Source: Bugula neritina
Taxonomy: Eukaryota > Bryozoa > Gymnolaemata > Cheilostomatida > Bugulidae
Direction of reading: 5' to 3'
DNA: 64,000 nt
Assembly (NCBI GenBank): GCA_964035545.1
Contig: OZ037765.1
Location: forward strand, 30,616,004-30,680,003
Shown: in pieces, positions 27,401 to 42,400 of the stretch
Numbering within the stretch: the first letter of the stretch is position 1
How the letters are laid out: each line of letters opens with the position of its first letter
Notes under the pieces: generated by a model
Told to the model about the DNA's origin: nothing
What the model saw: only the letters and a program-made list of their open reading frames with translations
Database searches by the model: none
Made by a program: the position numbers and the translations under genes

Positions 27401-30400
27401 TCAATTCTTAGAAGCCTGCTGCAGACTGCTTTGCGCTTCTTAGACTCAGCTCAGATGAACTCCTTCTACGAGAGTATGAGGAGTCTACTGACATCCCGGT
27501 TAATGAGTTATATTACTAGTCCTCAGTCTATTGCTAGTCTTTATTCTGTTAGTTTTATGCTGATTTACTTTTACTATAGCATTTTATGTATTTTCCACTT
27601 ATGTGTAAACTCTCAAATATTTAACATTTCTAGTTATACATACTTGTATGTATAATATATATTATGTTATAACTACTATGTTTTATTTCTGATTTTCTAC
27701 TTGAGAATCTAATACTCTAATGTATTGTAATAGGTTTAAAGTGCTATTCTAATCTTGTAAGATAGCAAGTGATGCTTATTGGACCATTCAGGCTAGAGAA
27801 ATTGTGTGACCCAGTTCAATGACATGCAATCATTGATTTCCCTTGCAGGTCTTTGAGTTTGAAGAGTTGGCTACTTGTAATTAACCTTGTGAAATGGTTT
27901 ACATTAGTTTACTGAACTTTGACAAACATACAAACTGAGCATATATGTTCAACGTATATGGTTTTTAACACGTGTTGCCAAGAACTTAGTTTATTTAATT
28001 TATGAGATTATTCGGAAGTCGATTAACAACAAAAAAGTATTGATTTCATTGTTCCAACTTCCAAGTTTCAATCTAGCTTGTATAAAGTGTCAAGTTGTCA
28101 TGTGATTTTACTTTTCATGAGAGCATAACTCTCACATCTAAAATATCTCTCACAACAAACAACCTTATAGGCACTTTTCTTATACTTGAAGCTGCAATAG
28201 CCAATGTTTTTAAATTATGCTTTCTTTACTTCAATTTCTCAGTATACGAAGTAAAGTATTAAATAGAATACATGCTAATTGGTTCATAGCATACCACAGA
28301 TAGTAGAACTTCCTGTAGTTACTTTATACTGTATGTTTCAACAGTGATGGTAAATATAACCTCTACCAGATCTTACAATCCATGGAGTTGTCATCACCTG
28401 AGGAATACCATTTGTTTTGCACTTACCTCACTGGAGGCTACCAACTCCTTGTAGATGTCAACGTTCTCACTAAAGCTTTACCTGCTGGCGTAATGTCTTC
28501 TGATCTCAGCCTAGCTCTCACCAACACTCTCGTTAAGGTACTTGTAAAAATATGTAGTTCTACTCGGCTAACAGGAAATTATTAGTTTGTATATACTTTT
28601 CTAATTCCTTGCGTATGGAACTGCTAAGAACTTAGCTAAGCATAATAAACTACATGTTGATGTTTAGCTGAAAGAAGTTTTATATTTCATTAGTCAAGAA
28701 TTAGAATGTAAACGTCATCTGACGGTGTATCATTAGAAGGTTTACTCGTAAATAACAAGATGTTTTTAGTGTGCAAGAATTTACTCTATTTGAAGAGACA
28801 AAAGACGTATAAAAAGTATCATTTAACCTCTCATCATGTATTCAAATGACACTATTGTCCTCATGGAACACGAGCTATTTTCCTCATGCAGATATCCTTT
28901 TAAGAAGCAGATTCAGTAACTAACAAACCTTCTAATCGGCAGAAAGTTTCCAGTTTACATGTTGTGTAGTCATAATCCAGGTAAATTTTACATAATCATG
29001 AAAGTTATGGCACAGAAAGCAATCATTCTTTAACTGTTTACCACAAAAAATTTTCATGATTAGTACTGCTAACAAATCACCAGCTCTGATTTTGTTAGCA
29101 GCACTGAAACCAAGGCTAGAAATCAATTCTGCATTAGCGTTCAATATTAAAAGATGCTATGATCAGTAATGGATTTAAAACTAATAATAATGATAATAAT
29201 CATAATTAGAATAATAGAGTATTATTTTATAATAGCAATAATTTACTTAATAAATTTTAATACACTGCATATAATGATAAGCTTGTGTTACATTCTATTG
29301 TATTAGAGCTCATTGTCAATAAATTTGATCAACTTTAAGCATTTTTTTCGCTACACTTCTTTGTACCAGTATGAGTGTGTGACTTTAATCTTCTCTGCTC
29401 ACGAACAATAATTATTCCTTCAAGTATGCATAAATAATATTTAATATTGATAGCTCTGCTACTAGGAGTTATTATTCTCTATTATGTTGTTCATTTTTTC
29501 TTTTAAACTTGCACTCTTTATTGTCTACACATTAGGTTAGCACAAAATGGTTGATCTTTTCAATACAAAAATCAGTGAACTTCAAGTGAGTTAAAAGAAA
29601 AATTATATTAAAATGAAGTTTCATGTTTATATTACCAATAGTGTAAGAGTACACAATTGTATATAATATTCGTTTTACACCATTTACCATATATTATATG
29701 ACATAATATATATAAGTTTACAATTCATAGTTCTTTAGCTATCTGTTATATAATAAAGAAAATAACTAGCTGATCAAAGTAACACTGTTATAATGTCAAC
29801 TAAAGTTCATAGCTTACTATACCTAATAGCTATGATCAGTAGATGTTAATCATGTTGTCTTATTATTGTCATAGTCGGCATCTATATGTAATATTTGTGT
29901 GCTTCTTGCTAAACAGTTAGATTTCTAGATTCCACAGTGTTACTATCATTTTTATTTGTAGTAGTTGTACCTAATAAATATACAACGTAGTTCATTACAA
30001 GTCAGCAATGCTCTGGTCACATATTATTACACTACATACCCCCACACACTAAAAGATATAACAAGTACCATTTAATGATTCACTACACTATCAATGTTGG
30101 TCTGATAGTGTAGTGGATAGGGGTTCACTCCACACTATAAGCAAGTTCAAGCTGCCAGGGTTCAAACTCTAGTATACAGTTTATATTGAACTTTTCATTC
30201 GGTTTATTTATAATATAATAATATGTAAATATTTGCATTGCATGTTGCTCCTCTCTGCAGAAAAGTATATATGAAAACCAGTGATAAATGCAGTATTAAT
30301 GAAATATATGGTGTCATCTACATATTGTATGTCAACTATGATATATCTCATAGTATTTGCTTTCTATTATATATTATTTATAACATATTGGGTGGTATTT

Positions 30401-33400
30401 ACTATATCTAGCATTTAATATATATAATATGATATTTACTATATATTGTGATTATATGATATTTACTATAATATGTTACATAATATTTACTATATATTTC
30501 ATGGTATTCATTATATATTATGTATTGTATATAATTGTTATATATTATGTATTGTATATAATTGTTATATATTATGTATTGTATATAATTGCCCAGTGTT
30601 GAATACGGTGTTACAGGCAAGCAGTATAAAGGTTAGTGAGCCATCCACCATACGTCTGCTGGAAGTCATATACAACTTGGCACTCAGTATTGGTGTGGAC
30701 AACAGCTGTGTTATAGAGATGCTCTTTAAACCCAACGGTCTCACTTCCTACTCTTTAGTAGAAGAGGTAAATTATTTGGTAGCATGTTTAATTATCGAAA
30801 TTAGCAGTATGGAGTGTCAAGTGGTAAACAATTCACTCAACATTCAACTTTACAATAAACAATTCACATGTTGTTCTTCATCATACTATTAGAGGCCTAA
30901 ATTGTGGGAATGAAGTTGAAAATACATTTTGTTTATTATTTTCCCTATGCTAATTTATTATGTTATGAAAATTTTGTACATTAAAATGTTTTTTGTCTCA
31001 ATGAATTAAATTTACACAAGCATGTGATTCCCTTCAGCAAACCGTTTCAATGCTATTTACAGGTACTTTTGAAGTATATGACAAGTAAAGGTTCCAGCTT
31101 GATCCCCTCAATTATGGGGAAGGCCGCTTCATCGCCCCACCAAGCTAGTTCCTATATCATTGGACTGTTGGAGTATTGTAGAGCTGCTGCTGTTTCTGCC
31201 AGGTTTGTTTTTGTTTCACTGCTACTTGCCGAAGCATAGTTAAGTATTCTCATGTGAATGAGAATGAAAGATGGCTACTATATACTCCACTGACCTTCAC
31301 CTGCTTCACACATCTGCATATATATGTTTATATAATATGTTTAAATATGTCTATAAATATCATATATATGTTTCTATATGTCTATGCATACCATATATAT
31401 GTTTCTATATGTCTATGCATACCATATATATGTTTATATAGGTATGTATACCATATAATATGTTTATATATGTCTATGCATACCATATAGGTCTAGCTAC
31501 AGATAATTGTACTTACCATATATATGTTTATATATGTATGCATACCATATGTCTATCTACAAATAGTTGTATATATGTGTTGATTCTGACATCATCTATA
31601 TGCTTATAGTAGAATAAAATATTCATTAACAGTAGTGTTGAGAGATACAGGAATTATAATTGTCACTGTTTTTTAATCACCGTGTCCAGTTGTATGTTTT
31701 TGTGTGTAGAACTCGGATTTTAAAGTCAACTAGAAGCTTCATGTTTGTAATATTTCATTCTCAAAATTGTTGCGAAAAGACTTTGCAGTAGCTATCTAAT
31801 TGTCTGAGAAATAGTTAGCATTTCAGTTTTAAGTTTTTATTCCAATTAATTGCTCATTATTGAGAAAGTGAGATTTTAAAATGAAAGAATTTATAATGTG
31901 AGCAGTAAATTCATTGGCAGCTACATTTGATTATCAAGTTTTGCTGCTGACAGCATATGGTGTGTGACAGCCCCTTTAAGACTAATAAAACTGGTACTTT
32001 ACTGATACTTAGACCAGTTCTATGGTTCTGGTAAGAGGTGTAGCTGTTAGATGTTTCATCACCAGTACATATGATTAGCCATGTTTATTGTAGGCAAACA
32101 CAGCTGGTGGCTGCTGCTGTCTTAGATAACTGGCAGCTTCTGGACAGTTGGTGGAGGAATGATGCTGCCGGTACTGCCTCCGCTGCTACTGCTGTCACGC
32201 TGTCTTATTGTATAGTCATCATCAGGAAACTCATTCTTATTGGTGCAAAAGTAAGCTCTCTTTTAAAACCCACCGTACTATTAGAAAGAAGCTATGTCAG
32301 TCTGTGTGCTTGTAGGTATAATAGGTTTCATAAACTGTTGCAAATTGAAGTGTTTGTTTGTATTTAACTCGAAACTGATATATCTTTAATCTAATTAGAA
32401 TAGAATAACTTCTCGCTTGCTGCTAACCTCTGCTGCTGCGTTTGCTTTTAGTTGGACGGCAGCAAGAATTACCCAATCATAGTGCAGTTCTTTGTCCAGA
32501 CAATCACCTCCGCCCAATCAGAGCAGTCTCACAGGGTAAGTGCGTTATCTTATATAACCTGACCCACATGTCTACCCGCACATCTACCCACAAATATTTT
32601 TGGTTGTCCACTGCGTACTTGCGTTACAATAAAATTTATTATAATACGTTACTCTTAAAATGCTTATTTTTTTCTTTTTAACAAATATTTTAATATGTTG
32701 CTTGTAGCAAATTTAATTCTAAAACTTTTTGAAGCCTGTTTTAATGTCATCTGCACATAAAGCTAAGTGTTTGACAATATTTCAGAACGAGCTGCTTGAT
32801 GTCTTACCGAGTTTTCTCTCCGGAACCAAAGAGCAGAGTCAGATCGTGAGGTTACTATCAACGTTACACTTTATTCTCATGATTAGGGCTTTATTACACA
32901 ACCCATTCAATATGTGTACTATTATACGAATAATATCTGTTGTTACAGCAGCATCAGTGTTAAATCTGGAATATTAATTTGAACTTCCCCATAAGTATTA
33001 TAGTTCAATGATGATATTCAATCTTGTTTGCATTAACTTATGGTTGTAGTTTATTCATTGGCCTGTTTCCAAACATTTAATGAAAAATCCATTTGAAGCA
33101 ATGAATGTAGGAGTTCTAGGGTTTTCAAGAATCTTCCAATATAGTATTTCATTTATCATGTACTCGTTTACGGTCTAGGCTGATACATTCCATTGTTATT
33201 CAAGAGTTCTTGGTAGATATAAATAGATTACAGCTGCTGAGGAAAATGGTCTCCTTTGTACTGATTATGAAACAAGGAACTCATTTGTTACATACTTACT
33301 AATTACTAAATTATCCAACTTTCATATTCTGTATTACTCCTAGTGAAATATTATCAAAATAGTATTTTTTGATACTAGAAATATAATATTTAGCATACTA

Positions 33401-36400
33401 GAGACAATTTTAATAACATAGTTCCGTAAATAAATCATGCATGAGTAAGATAGAATTAGTGATAACAAACGCTAAGTGTTTTGTATGGATAAAACAATAT
33501 GTACATCTATTTTTATGAGTTTCTAGATTTTTTTTATAGTATAGCCTGATTATAGTGACATAATTACATCAATATAGTTGCTGATGAGCCTATCTAGCCC
33601 CACTCTTTATAACACAGAGCTATGCCCAGCTATGGCGGTGTAGTTGCGTTCGATATATTGTCTATTCCAACCCTCAAATTACAAGTTTCCAAATGGGCAC
33701 TGTCAACCCCACTCCAAACCATGAGATTGAAATCCTGTATTAGAAATAAAGCAATGTCAAGCTGCCAAAGTTGTAGTAATAGCTAAAGCACAGCTTGAGA
33801 CTTGAACTTGTGTCTAACTAGATGCATATAACCAATTATGTCAATTGATTTACTCGGTATTTGCAACATTTTGCTCTCCCAATAGTGTTTATAATACCTA
33901 ATGCTGAAATTGTGTGCATTAAATCTTAGCCTTATAATCTTATACGTTCTAGCATTGTTTTAGGGGAAGTATTCAGAAATATGTCAATGACAGATTTCCA
34001 TTGAGTAGCTCAGAGCTGCCTATGGAGTCCACAGGCTATCATGATTATATGGCAGTATTCACCAAGGTCTGTATGTTTTCTATCTAAGGGCTGGATTATG
34101 TTTCCTACCCCCTACTTTCCCTCCACCCCTCCCTTTCTCTCCTTTCATCCCCTCCCTCTCCCCCACTTGTTAATATATCAGCCATATTCATTATTAAGTC
34201 ATAACCTAACCATAATATATATGAAAGAGTTTACTGATGCAGGTGGTTGGAATGTGTTTAGTTTGTTATTAGTATAAGTATTTTATTAGAAACATGTTTG
34301 ATAAGTGAAGTTGAAACACTGCCACTAAAAGAAAATTCATCATTAGCATCAAATAGAGCCTGATATTGTTAAGAAAATGCTCTTGAATCTTTGTGTGTAC
34401 AATATGTGCATATATCTTTCTGATTCAATAACATTAATCATTTTCACTGGGGAGTGTTAGTTTGACTTCTGCGTTGAAGTTGTCTTTCCTAAGTTGAAGT
34501 CTTCACGTTACAGTAGGGGTACTGTTGGTTACTGTAGGCCTATTGTTGGCTAATAGCTTGTCTCTATAATGTCAGTTAGTTCCTGTTTCTAATGCTCTGC
34601 TACACATACTAGTATTGCTGCATACTACAACTGGTAGAATGTATAGAGTTATCCTGAAATAGGCCACTAGAAATAGAATATCCGCGGAATAAAATACATT
34701 TCTACATAGAGTATAGAGTATAGAGTAGTAGATAGAGTTTAGAGTAGTACATAGAGTATAGAGTAGTACATAGAGTATAGAGTAGTACATAGAGTATATA
34801 GTAGTACATAGAGTATAGAGTAGTACATAGAGTATAGAGTAGTACATAGAGTATAGAGTAGTAGATAGAGTATAGAGTAGAACATAGAGTATAGAGTAGT
34901 AGATAGAGTATAGAGTAGTAGATAGAGTATAGAGTAGTACATAGAGTATAGAGTAGTAGATAGAGTATAGAGTAGTAGATAGAGTATAGAATGGTATATA
35001 GAGTATAGAGTAGTACGTAGAGTGATAAATATAAACTTATATATACATATATAGAGGATGAAATGACATAATCGTAGTAAGCTATTGTTTTACTCTGTTA
35101 TGTAGTAAATATTTGTGTTATATTTCCTCCACCTGTTTTTATACTAGCACAAAGTGGCCATAGGCACTAATCAATACCAGGAAAAGGTAGGCAGCCTGAT
35201 GTTGCATCTAAAGTCTAAACCAGGGCTGTCCAACAGGCAGCCTACATTCATGTGCCCCTCAAAGGCATAACAGATAAAATTAATCTGCAGATGTATATGA
35301 GTCGAAAAAGCCACTTTTAAATGTCTTAAATTTATATACATGCTAAAACCATGCAGCCCGAAGTAACCATTGGAACTTTATCCGTGTAATGAGTCATAAA
35401 AATTTGGAATAAACACGGATACTGTGAGCCCCTGTTCAGGCTAAAGTTTATAATGGGGCCCTCGTCATGGAATATTCCATTTCAGTGGCCCTCGCCCTGA
35501 AAAGGTTGGACACCCTGGGTCTAAACTATAATAGCACTTGTGTAGTTATCATAGAACCATGACAGCTGGTCTACCAGCACTAATAAGCACGATATGACGC
35601 GATGTCAGTCATGTAATAATATTTCAGGTATTTGATGGTTTGACTTTTAAGAACACATCTTAAATAAGAACTGTGTTTGTTTTTCAAAGTTCCATTTCCT
35701 GTATGAAATCCTGACAGCAAAGAGTTTTTTTTAGAGTTAAGGACTTGTTTCTCCTGTGGCCAAAGCAACAATAATGACTGAATGTCCTTCCTAGCATTAC
35801 CTTGTGCTTGCTAAACCAGTGCTCCAACTACTACACAGCAGCTGTTTCAAAATGTGTCTAAAACACAATGGCCTATTGCTGGTTTTAAAAATGGTATACA
35901 ATCAAAATCTCTGCCATGGCTTTGAATATAACTAAATTGTATTGTAAGAAGCGTAAACTGCACATAACCTTTTTCTGAACAAGAATAATTAAGATCATAT
36001 CTATGAACAAGGAATTAATCACAATCTGGTTAATGTAGGTTTGAAGAATTATTCTATAAGCAGCTCGGTGTTGGGGGTGACTAAAGGCAATAGTTTGCAG
36101 TTCTTGAGTTTAGAGTCGGGTATATCGAAAACCCTAAACTGTCGACTCAGAAATGCGAATTGCTGATCATTCACTCCCAACTCGGAGCTGCTTATAAAGC
36201 AATTCAGGTTTGAACAAGCCTGTCAAACTTGACTGATTTAGGTATTTTGTACGGACAAAAAGAGATATTATCTGAATTGGCTATTTATATATCTGCTTAT
36301 ATTATTTACATGCGGGCAGCGCAAATTTAAAAGCTATATTTTTGAATTCTTAGATGTATCGTGCAAAATGGTAGTTCTCAAATACTTACAGAAAGCCTTT

Positions 36401-39400
36401 TGTATGCAAAGCTTCTTCAAGCCGTAGGAAAGTTGAATTAAACCAGAGAGACTCACCGTGAACTTTAACCCTTTGGAGAGATTTGACCTCTACAAATGGG
36501 GTTACTGATGCAGTAGAAATGGGGAAATAATTCACAGCAGCTATATAATACCACCAGGAAGTGTCCAATGAAATATTTACACTCATTTCACTTCTGCAGA
36601 GCTTCAGTTTACTGAATAACATAAGCTGTAGCTGTGCTCCATAGTTTGTAGAGTTGCTCGAGTATGGACTAAAGTAATCATGTCCCAAACGCAAATGCTA
36701 GACCCAGGCTAAGTGAAACTTTACTTCTCTACATTTTTAACTGTATGCCAGCCCCAACATTTAAACTATATATAGTTGCCATGTTTGTCAGTTCATACAT
36801 CAGCTCTTTCATTGTGGTGTCTAGCTGAAGTCTGCAATAACTCTTGTAAATGCAAAATGGTTCATCTTACTGTCTCACCTACCAGTGGGAGACTTAATTG
36901 CAGTCTTCATTAAAAGTAGTTTGCACAAAATTCTAACACAGTTTGTGATGGGTGTCTCAATTCACTTGAGATTTTATGAACTGTTTTAGCTATACCAATA
37001 AGTTCATGTTCACTATCAACAAAACCTACAACAACACAAAGTTCAAGGTTATTGTGTCATATATGTTGCTGGATCGTAAGTTGTTGAGAATGTTGGATCA
37101 CCTTTTCAGATGTGGAACGCACTTGATTGTACTTGAATTACAGACACCATCTTTCTAAATTCTGAGAAACTAAAGAATTAGCTGTAGGAATTTGTTGGTC
37201 GCTAGTAAACTTGTAGACTTTTCAAGTAATAGATTAGGTTTAACTCAATAAATAGTGGCATAGTAGTTAGAGCACTGGTATAACACACACTAGGTCATAG
37301 AATCGTATCCTGGTAGGCCATTGGTCAGGTCTGAAAGCACATCCAACCATAATTATTGGTTCCGTGCTACTTTAGAAGCTTGAACACCATGTTGCCTACA
37401 TGGTGAGAAGCACAGCTCTTAGCCCTCGGGCATACTTTTATTCTGAGGGAGGGGGTAGGGAGGCCCTCACAAGAATGGAGATTTGAAACAAGTTTGAGTT
37501 TTATACCTAGCTACTCACGGGTTTCAATAAACATATTTATTAATAGCCTACAACCAATTCGGAGCCAATTACAAAATACATTTAAATTGATAACAAGTTT
37601 ATTTGTGATTATTTTTAGGCACATAGCCTAATATCTTTGGTTTATATATAGTTATTATTTCGGAACTATTATCACATCCAAAATCTCACATTCATAGTCT
37701 AGTACATTACCTACAAAATCAGATCTGACTATTTGTTTATTGTGCAACTAGTTTTAATCAAAAAAGTAATTAAAATATTTGATTACTGTTGGGTATAAAG
37801 GTGATAAATTGAAAGGCTTGATTTCAGTAAACTGTATACCTATAATTTGCATTGCTAGTTCATTAAGTGGTCTTTGATGAGGTTGCATTGCCATATCTGC
37901 AAAAGCTTGATTGGGAAGCTTAAGCGATGTTTATTTAAGGCTCTATTTCAAGTATCAGAACTCTATTTCTTATATAAGCAACTTGCTCTCCACTTAGTAT
38001 ATAAGCTATTTAGGATCTAAGATAGAAATCAATGCGTTGTTTAAGCAAGATCCTAAAAAGACCTAATTTTGTATTGCCTAAAATTGAGGTTAAAGTTAAA
38101 TAGTCTTATTCATTGAATTACAACCCCCTAGTTATAGTTTCAGTTCAGTGGTCTTAGTTTTGTGGGTTGGTTTTTATGTAAATACAGGCAATAAGTATAA
38201 CAAATAGTGTTCCTGCTTTTTCTATGAATCATATGAGATGCTTCCTACTTGATGCTACATGTCAAAATATCTACAGTGTATGATTAAAGCACAGGTTTAC
38301 ACTTACTAGTGCTACTGTAACAAGTAATACTTACAGTTGATCATATTATAACTATCTTCAATATAGAGAGCTTAAATATAGCACCAACTTTGCTATAAGT
38401 TATGTGTTGTGGGTTTGGCTATTTCTATTCTAAAATAAAGTATTTTCGAAGCTATCAGAACTGAGGTCAAAATATGTCAAATAAATTCATTGTGTTTTCA
38501 TGGTATGATACCAGGTTTCCCGTTGTTATACTAGTAATACAAAAACCAGAAACTTGAACTCTTAGAGGAGGTAATGAATGTTGTTACCCATAATATCTCT
38601 GCCCCTAACACCGTCTACAGTTCAAATAATATGGAACATTTGCCAAAAACTCGCCACTAGCTTAAGACATTTTTGTTAAACCAATCTCTAAAAAGAACTG
38701 TTTACATTTAAAAATGTCAAATTAAATTTTTAGGTAAATCTGTGTTACATATTTTATCTACTGGCATTTGTAGCTTTGCACATGAACTTTTACACAATTC
38801 CAGTATTGTTAATTTACAAGTCAACCCCTTTATTTAGACATGGGGGCTCTAGTAATTATAATTCTTATCTTACAAAGACATCTCTGACTGTATCATAAGC
38901 ATAATTAAAATTAAAAAGGGCTTTAAAGCTAGCTATTAAGGGAGCAGGCGTAGTCTAGGGGTTAGAGCGTTTGCCAAGTAAGCACGAAGTCATGGATTCC
39001 AACACTGACAAAGGCCATTGGTGATGTTAGGGAAAGCTTCCAGTCATAATTGCTTCTGTGCAACATCTTAGTCCTTAGCCCGATTTAACAAGAACCTTTC
39101 CATTAGGATTTTCTCACAGGGGTAGAGACGATAAACTTTCGCGAGTTTAAAGCTAGTTATTACCTTTATTGAAGAGTCATGATAGCTCTGGAGATGGAGG
39201 GAGCATTTTCAGGGTCACCACTTCGACTAAATAATTTTAAAGCTGCTTCTTTTTCTTGCAGATTCTTGAAGCCATGGTTATTGATTGCGACATGGAGTTG
39301 TTCAAGATAATGTTGGGAGTTGTCTGCCGGGAAGAGAGTCATGCTCAAGAGAATATTATTCAGGAATATATTAGAAGATTTGGCCTTCGGTTATTATGAC

Positions 39401-42400
39401 ATATGTTTATAATAAGTCAATTATACCTGAGCAGTTTTCCAGCTCTACTCACCCATGATGTGCCTTGTTGCATCTAGATGATAAGCCCTCGGGTGTTTTA
39501 TATCATTGAAGTCTAATGAGTGTAGCTGGCTAAACACTTCAGTAAACAAATCTTGTATATACACTTGTGTATGTATGTATAGTACAGTGTGCACATTATA
39601 TGTTCTTTATATTATATCTATAGACTAAAGTAGTTAGGTTAATATAACTAGATGAAATAGTTTTATGCTGTCGACAAAATTTCGACCTGTACTCTAATTT
39701 CATTGCTAACCCCATGACGACTAACTTGGCCATATTGGAAAAATTAAGGATAGTTTCACAATGTGTTGAAATAGCTTGAGATGTAACTCTGCCATTTGCC
39801 AATGGCAAAACTTCGCTTGCCAGTATTTTCACATGTTGAAAATTAAGGAGTGTTTCGTTTTGTAAACTGACAATTTCATTTTAGCATGAGGAAACTTCAT
39901 TCAGAGAAGCAGCTGGAGGCGCTGACCATTTGCTTCAAAATGTTTAGAGATCGTGAGCAATATGGAACTCCTACTATTCGGGTGTCTGCCCTGAACAGAG
40001 TATGTGTGCCTTTGCTGCGTAGAATGGATAAAGTCACTATTATAGCATTCTTTAGACAATTTCTAAAGGATATTCAGCAACTCCTGACTGCCAAGGAGAC
40101 TAAGGTAATCACAGGGACAGTGTCTGGGTACAGGCAAGGAATATTAGTAGAAGTGGTACAAATATAAGTGTGATTCATATAAATTAATGACAAAGGAGGG
40201 TATTTTTAATAAGGCCTGTTTTTATTCTGTTTATTGTATTATTTGGAGAATACAGACAGCGTGTCAATTTTCAAAAGTATGAGAAAAAAATTTATATACA
40301 CATGCAAGCTAAAGGGGGACTAAAACTATGTTTTTTAAGCGAATTTAAATGTTTACACTTAATGAAAAGTTTTAGCTCTTTATTAGAATCAAACATGTCT
40401 TTATGTTAGTTAATGAGAACTTATATTTACACTTTAGCTACTTCTAATTTAGCTAATTCAGGTTTTATAACACTTATTTTTACAGTCAAATTCATTTTAT
40501 TTCAGAAAAACGTTTACAAAGTATTAATAAAATGGTGTGTAATTCATGCTTGAGTACTGGTGACAGGAAAAGTTATTGCATCTTTAGTTTTCTATTTTAA
40601 TTATCATTGTTGGGCCACTAAATAATGTTATAAAATGTTTAAAATAAAATTGGTTGACTTCAAGTTTCAATATCTGTGATATATATCATTATAGAGTCAG
40701 CCGGATGTGTATTTGGTGGTCATAAGGGATAAGATGTGTTGCTATGGTCTGGTGGAGCTGATGTACAACTCTCTTTTGAAAGAGGAAGTGTTTAGCTCAG
40801 AGTCTTCACTCGCACAGATGTGGATTAACGATGATCCAACTGCTAAAGCCAAACCTGATTCGTGGAAAAATATGACCAAAGACTTCATTAGGTACGTTAG
40901 CCAATGTCTAATCTGACTTTATTATAAATGAGAATAGGGCACTTTTTTGAAGTTGATGTTTAATTTTGAGCCAACCAAGGCATAAGAAGCGCCTGAGTTT
41001 ACAGCAGTGTTTGTTGCTAAGGAGTTTCTCTGTATTCTGAAGGTATTGCACGTGAAATTCTTTCAAAATAAATAAACTCTTTTCATGCTTTGTATTTAGT
41101 CTCAGCTGTTATGTGTAAAATTAGTATAGTCTGCCTTCATAGTGAAGCCTAATAATGTTTGTTTTCCAGAGTATGCATTGGCATCAATGCGTTGCATAGT
41201 TTCAATGACCTGTGTGTTATACAGCATGAGTAAAGACTGCAAGAATGAGGATATGCGAGGCGAGACACTACACTTGGAGTGGAGAAGGAAACTGCATTGT
41301 GCTGCCTATAGTGCACTCATGGCTATTATCTCCAACACACAAGTTGATTCGAAATTTTACAGATCCTTCCTTTTTTCTGGAGATGCTATTAAGGTAAAAA
41401 TAACAGTATTGGTTGTATTTTGTGGCTAACAATTTTATTTTGCAATAGTTAACTGCAGTAGTTTGTCAGTGTATAAGTTCATTGAGACTAGTTTGTACTT
41501 TGTAATATATGTCACATTAGGTTAAAACACAAGGTTGAAGTATCACCTAGATTTGATTGGGCTAGGCAAAAGTTACAATTAACACAAAATAAAGAAACTG
41601 AAAATTACCAATTGTACATGAATATTAAAATCAACAATAAATGCCACGGAGAACACTATCCATTTCCACCAGTACGATCAACCACAGATTGGTCATGATT
41701 AGAAGACATGATTGTTAAGTGAGTATACATCTAGAGACTAGAGAATAAGTTCAGATCTAATTGATTGACATTCAACCAATTTTATACACTACTATGGGTA
41801 AATAATCTCAAAAATAACTGATTCTATAACAGGGTAATTCTATATACAAAAAAAACAAAATATTATGGCTATGCACTGTTTTGTTGCCCAAACATCAAAA
41901 AGCACCAACGTGTACATACAAAAAGAATATATTAATCTCATAGCTGAGTGAACAAGTATATATACTATTAAATATTACAATATACAAAGTTGACAAAGTT
42001 TAAAAGACTTGGTCAACTTGGCACAGGTTCTAAAATTGATTGTGCATCTAAGTATGAAATGCAGCATATTATAAGTAATAGACCGGATACTAAAAGCAGC
42101 ACACAACTAATAAATATAATTGCTGTAACCGCTGAGGCAGATGGCGAATCAGGGGCTATATGACTTTTAGGACGTAATTTTCTTTTCACTACAGGAGGAT
42201 GAAACTTCGTCTTAATTTTATGACCATCAACGTTATACCATTTAAAAAAGTATTCAATACTAGGCACGTGATAAAACACTGCACCATCCTTGAGAAATGA
42301 CTCGAAAAAGTTAGATAAATTCTGTAATGTGTGAGCACCTATGGAGCTGTCAATAATAAGGTCAACATCTTTGACTTGACTTACAAGTACACCAACATAT

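Larger units (their letters stand above)
34067..39261. other. PRKDC intron 38 (5.2 kb), rich in mobile elements
   Basis: The largest intron in the window. From left to right it holds a 19-bp minisatellite, a hAT-like MITE, a SINE fragment, a 160-bp MITE with a 9-bp duplication and two more SINE copies. A minus-strand open frame of about 100 codons at 36386-36694 has no recognised relatives and starts without an ATG; I do not call it a gene. Confidence 0.8.

Noticed and set aside
34572-34942. Minus-strand Tyr/Leu-rich open frames
   Set aside because: Pure read-through of the 19-bp minisatellite.
41142-41224. Upstream extension of PRKDC exon 42
   Set aside because: The upstream acceptor breaks the phase from exon 41; the acceptor at 41224 keeps phase and alignment spacing.
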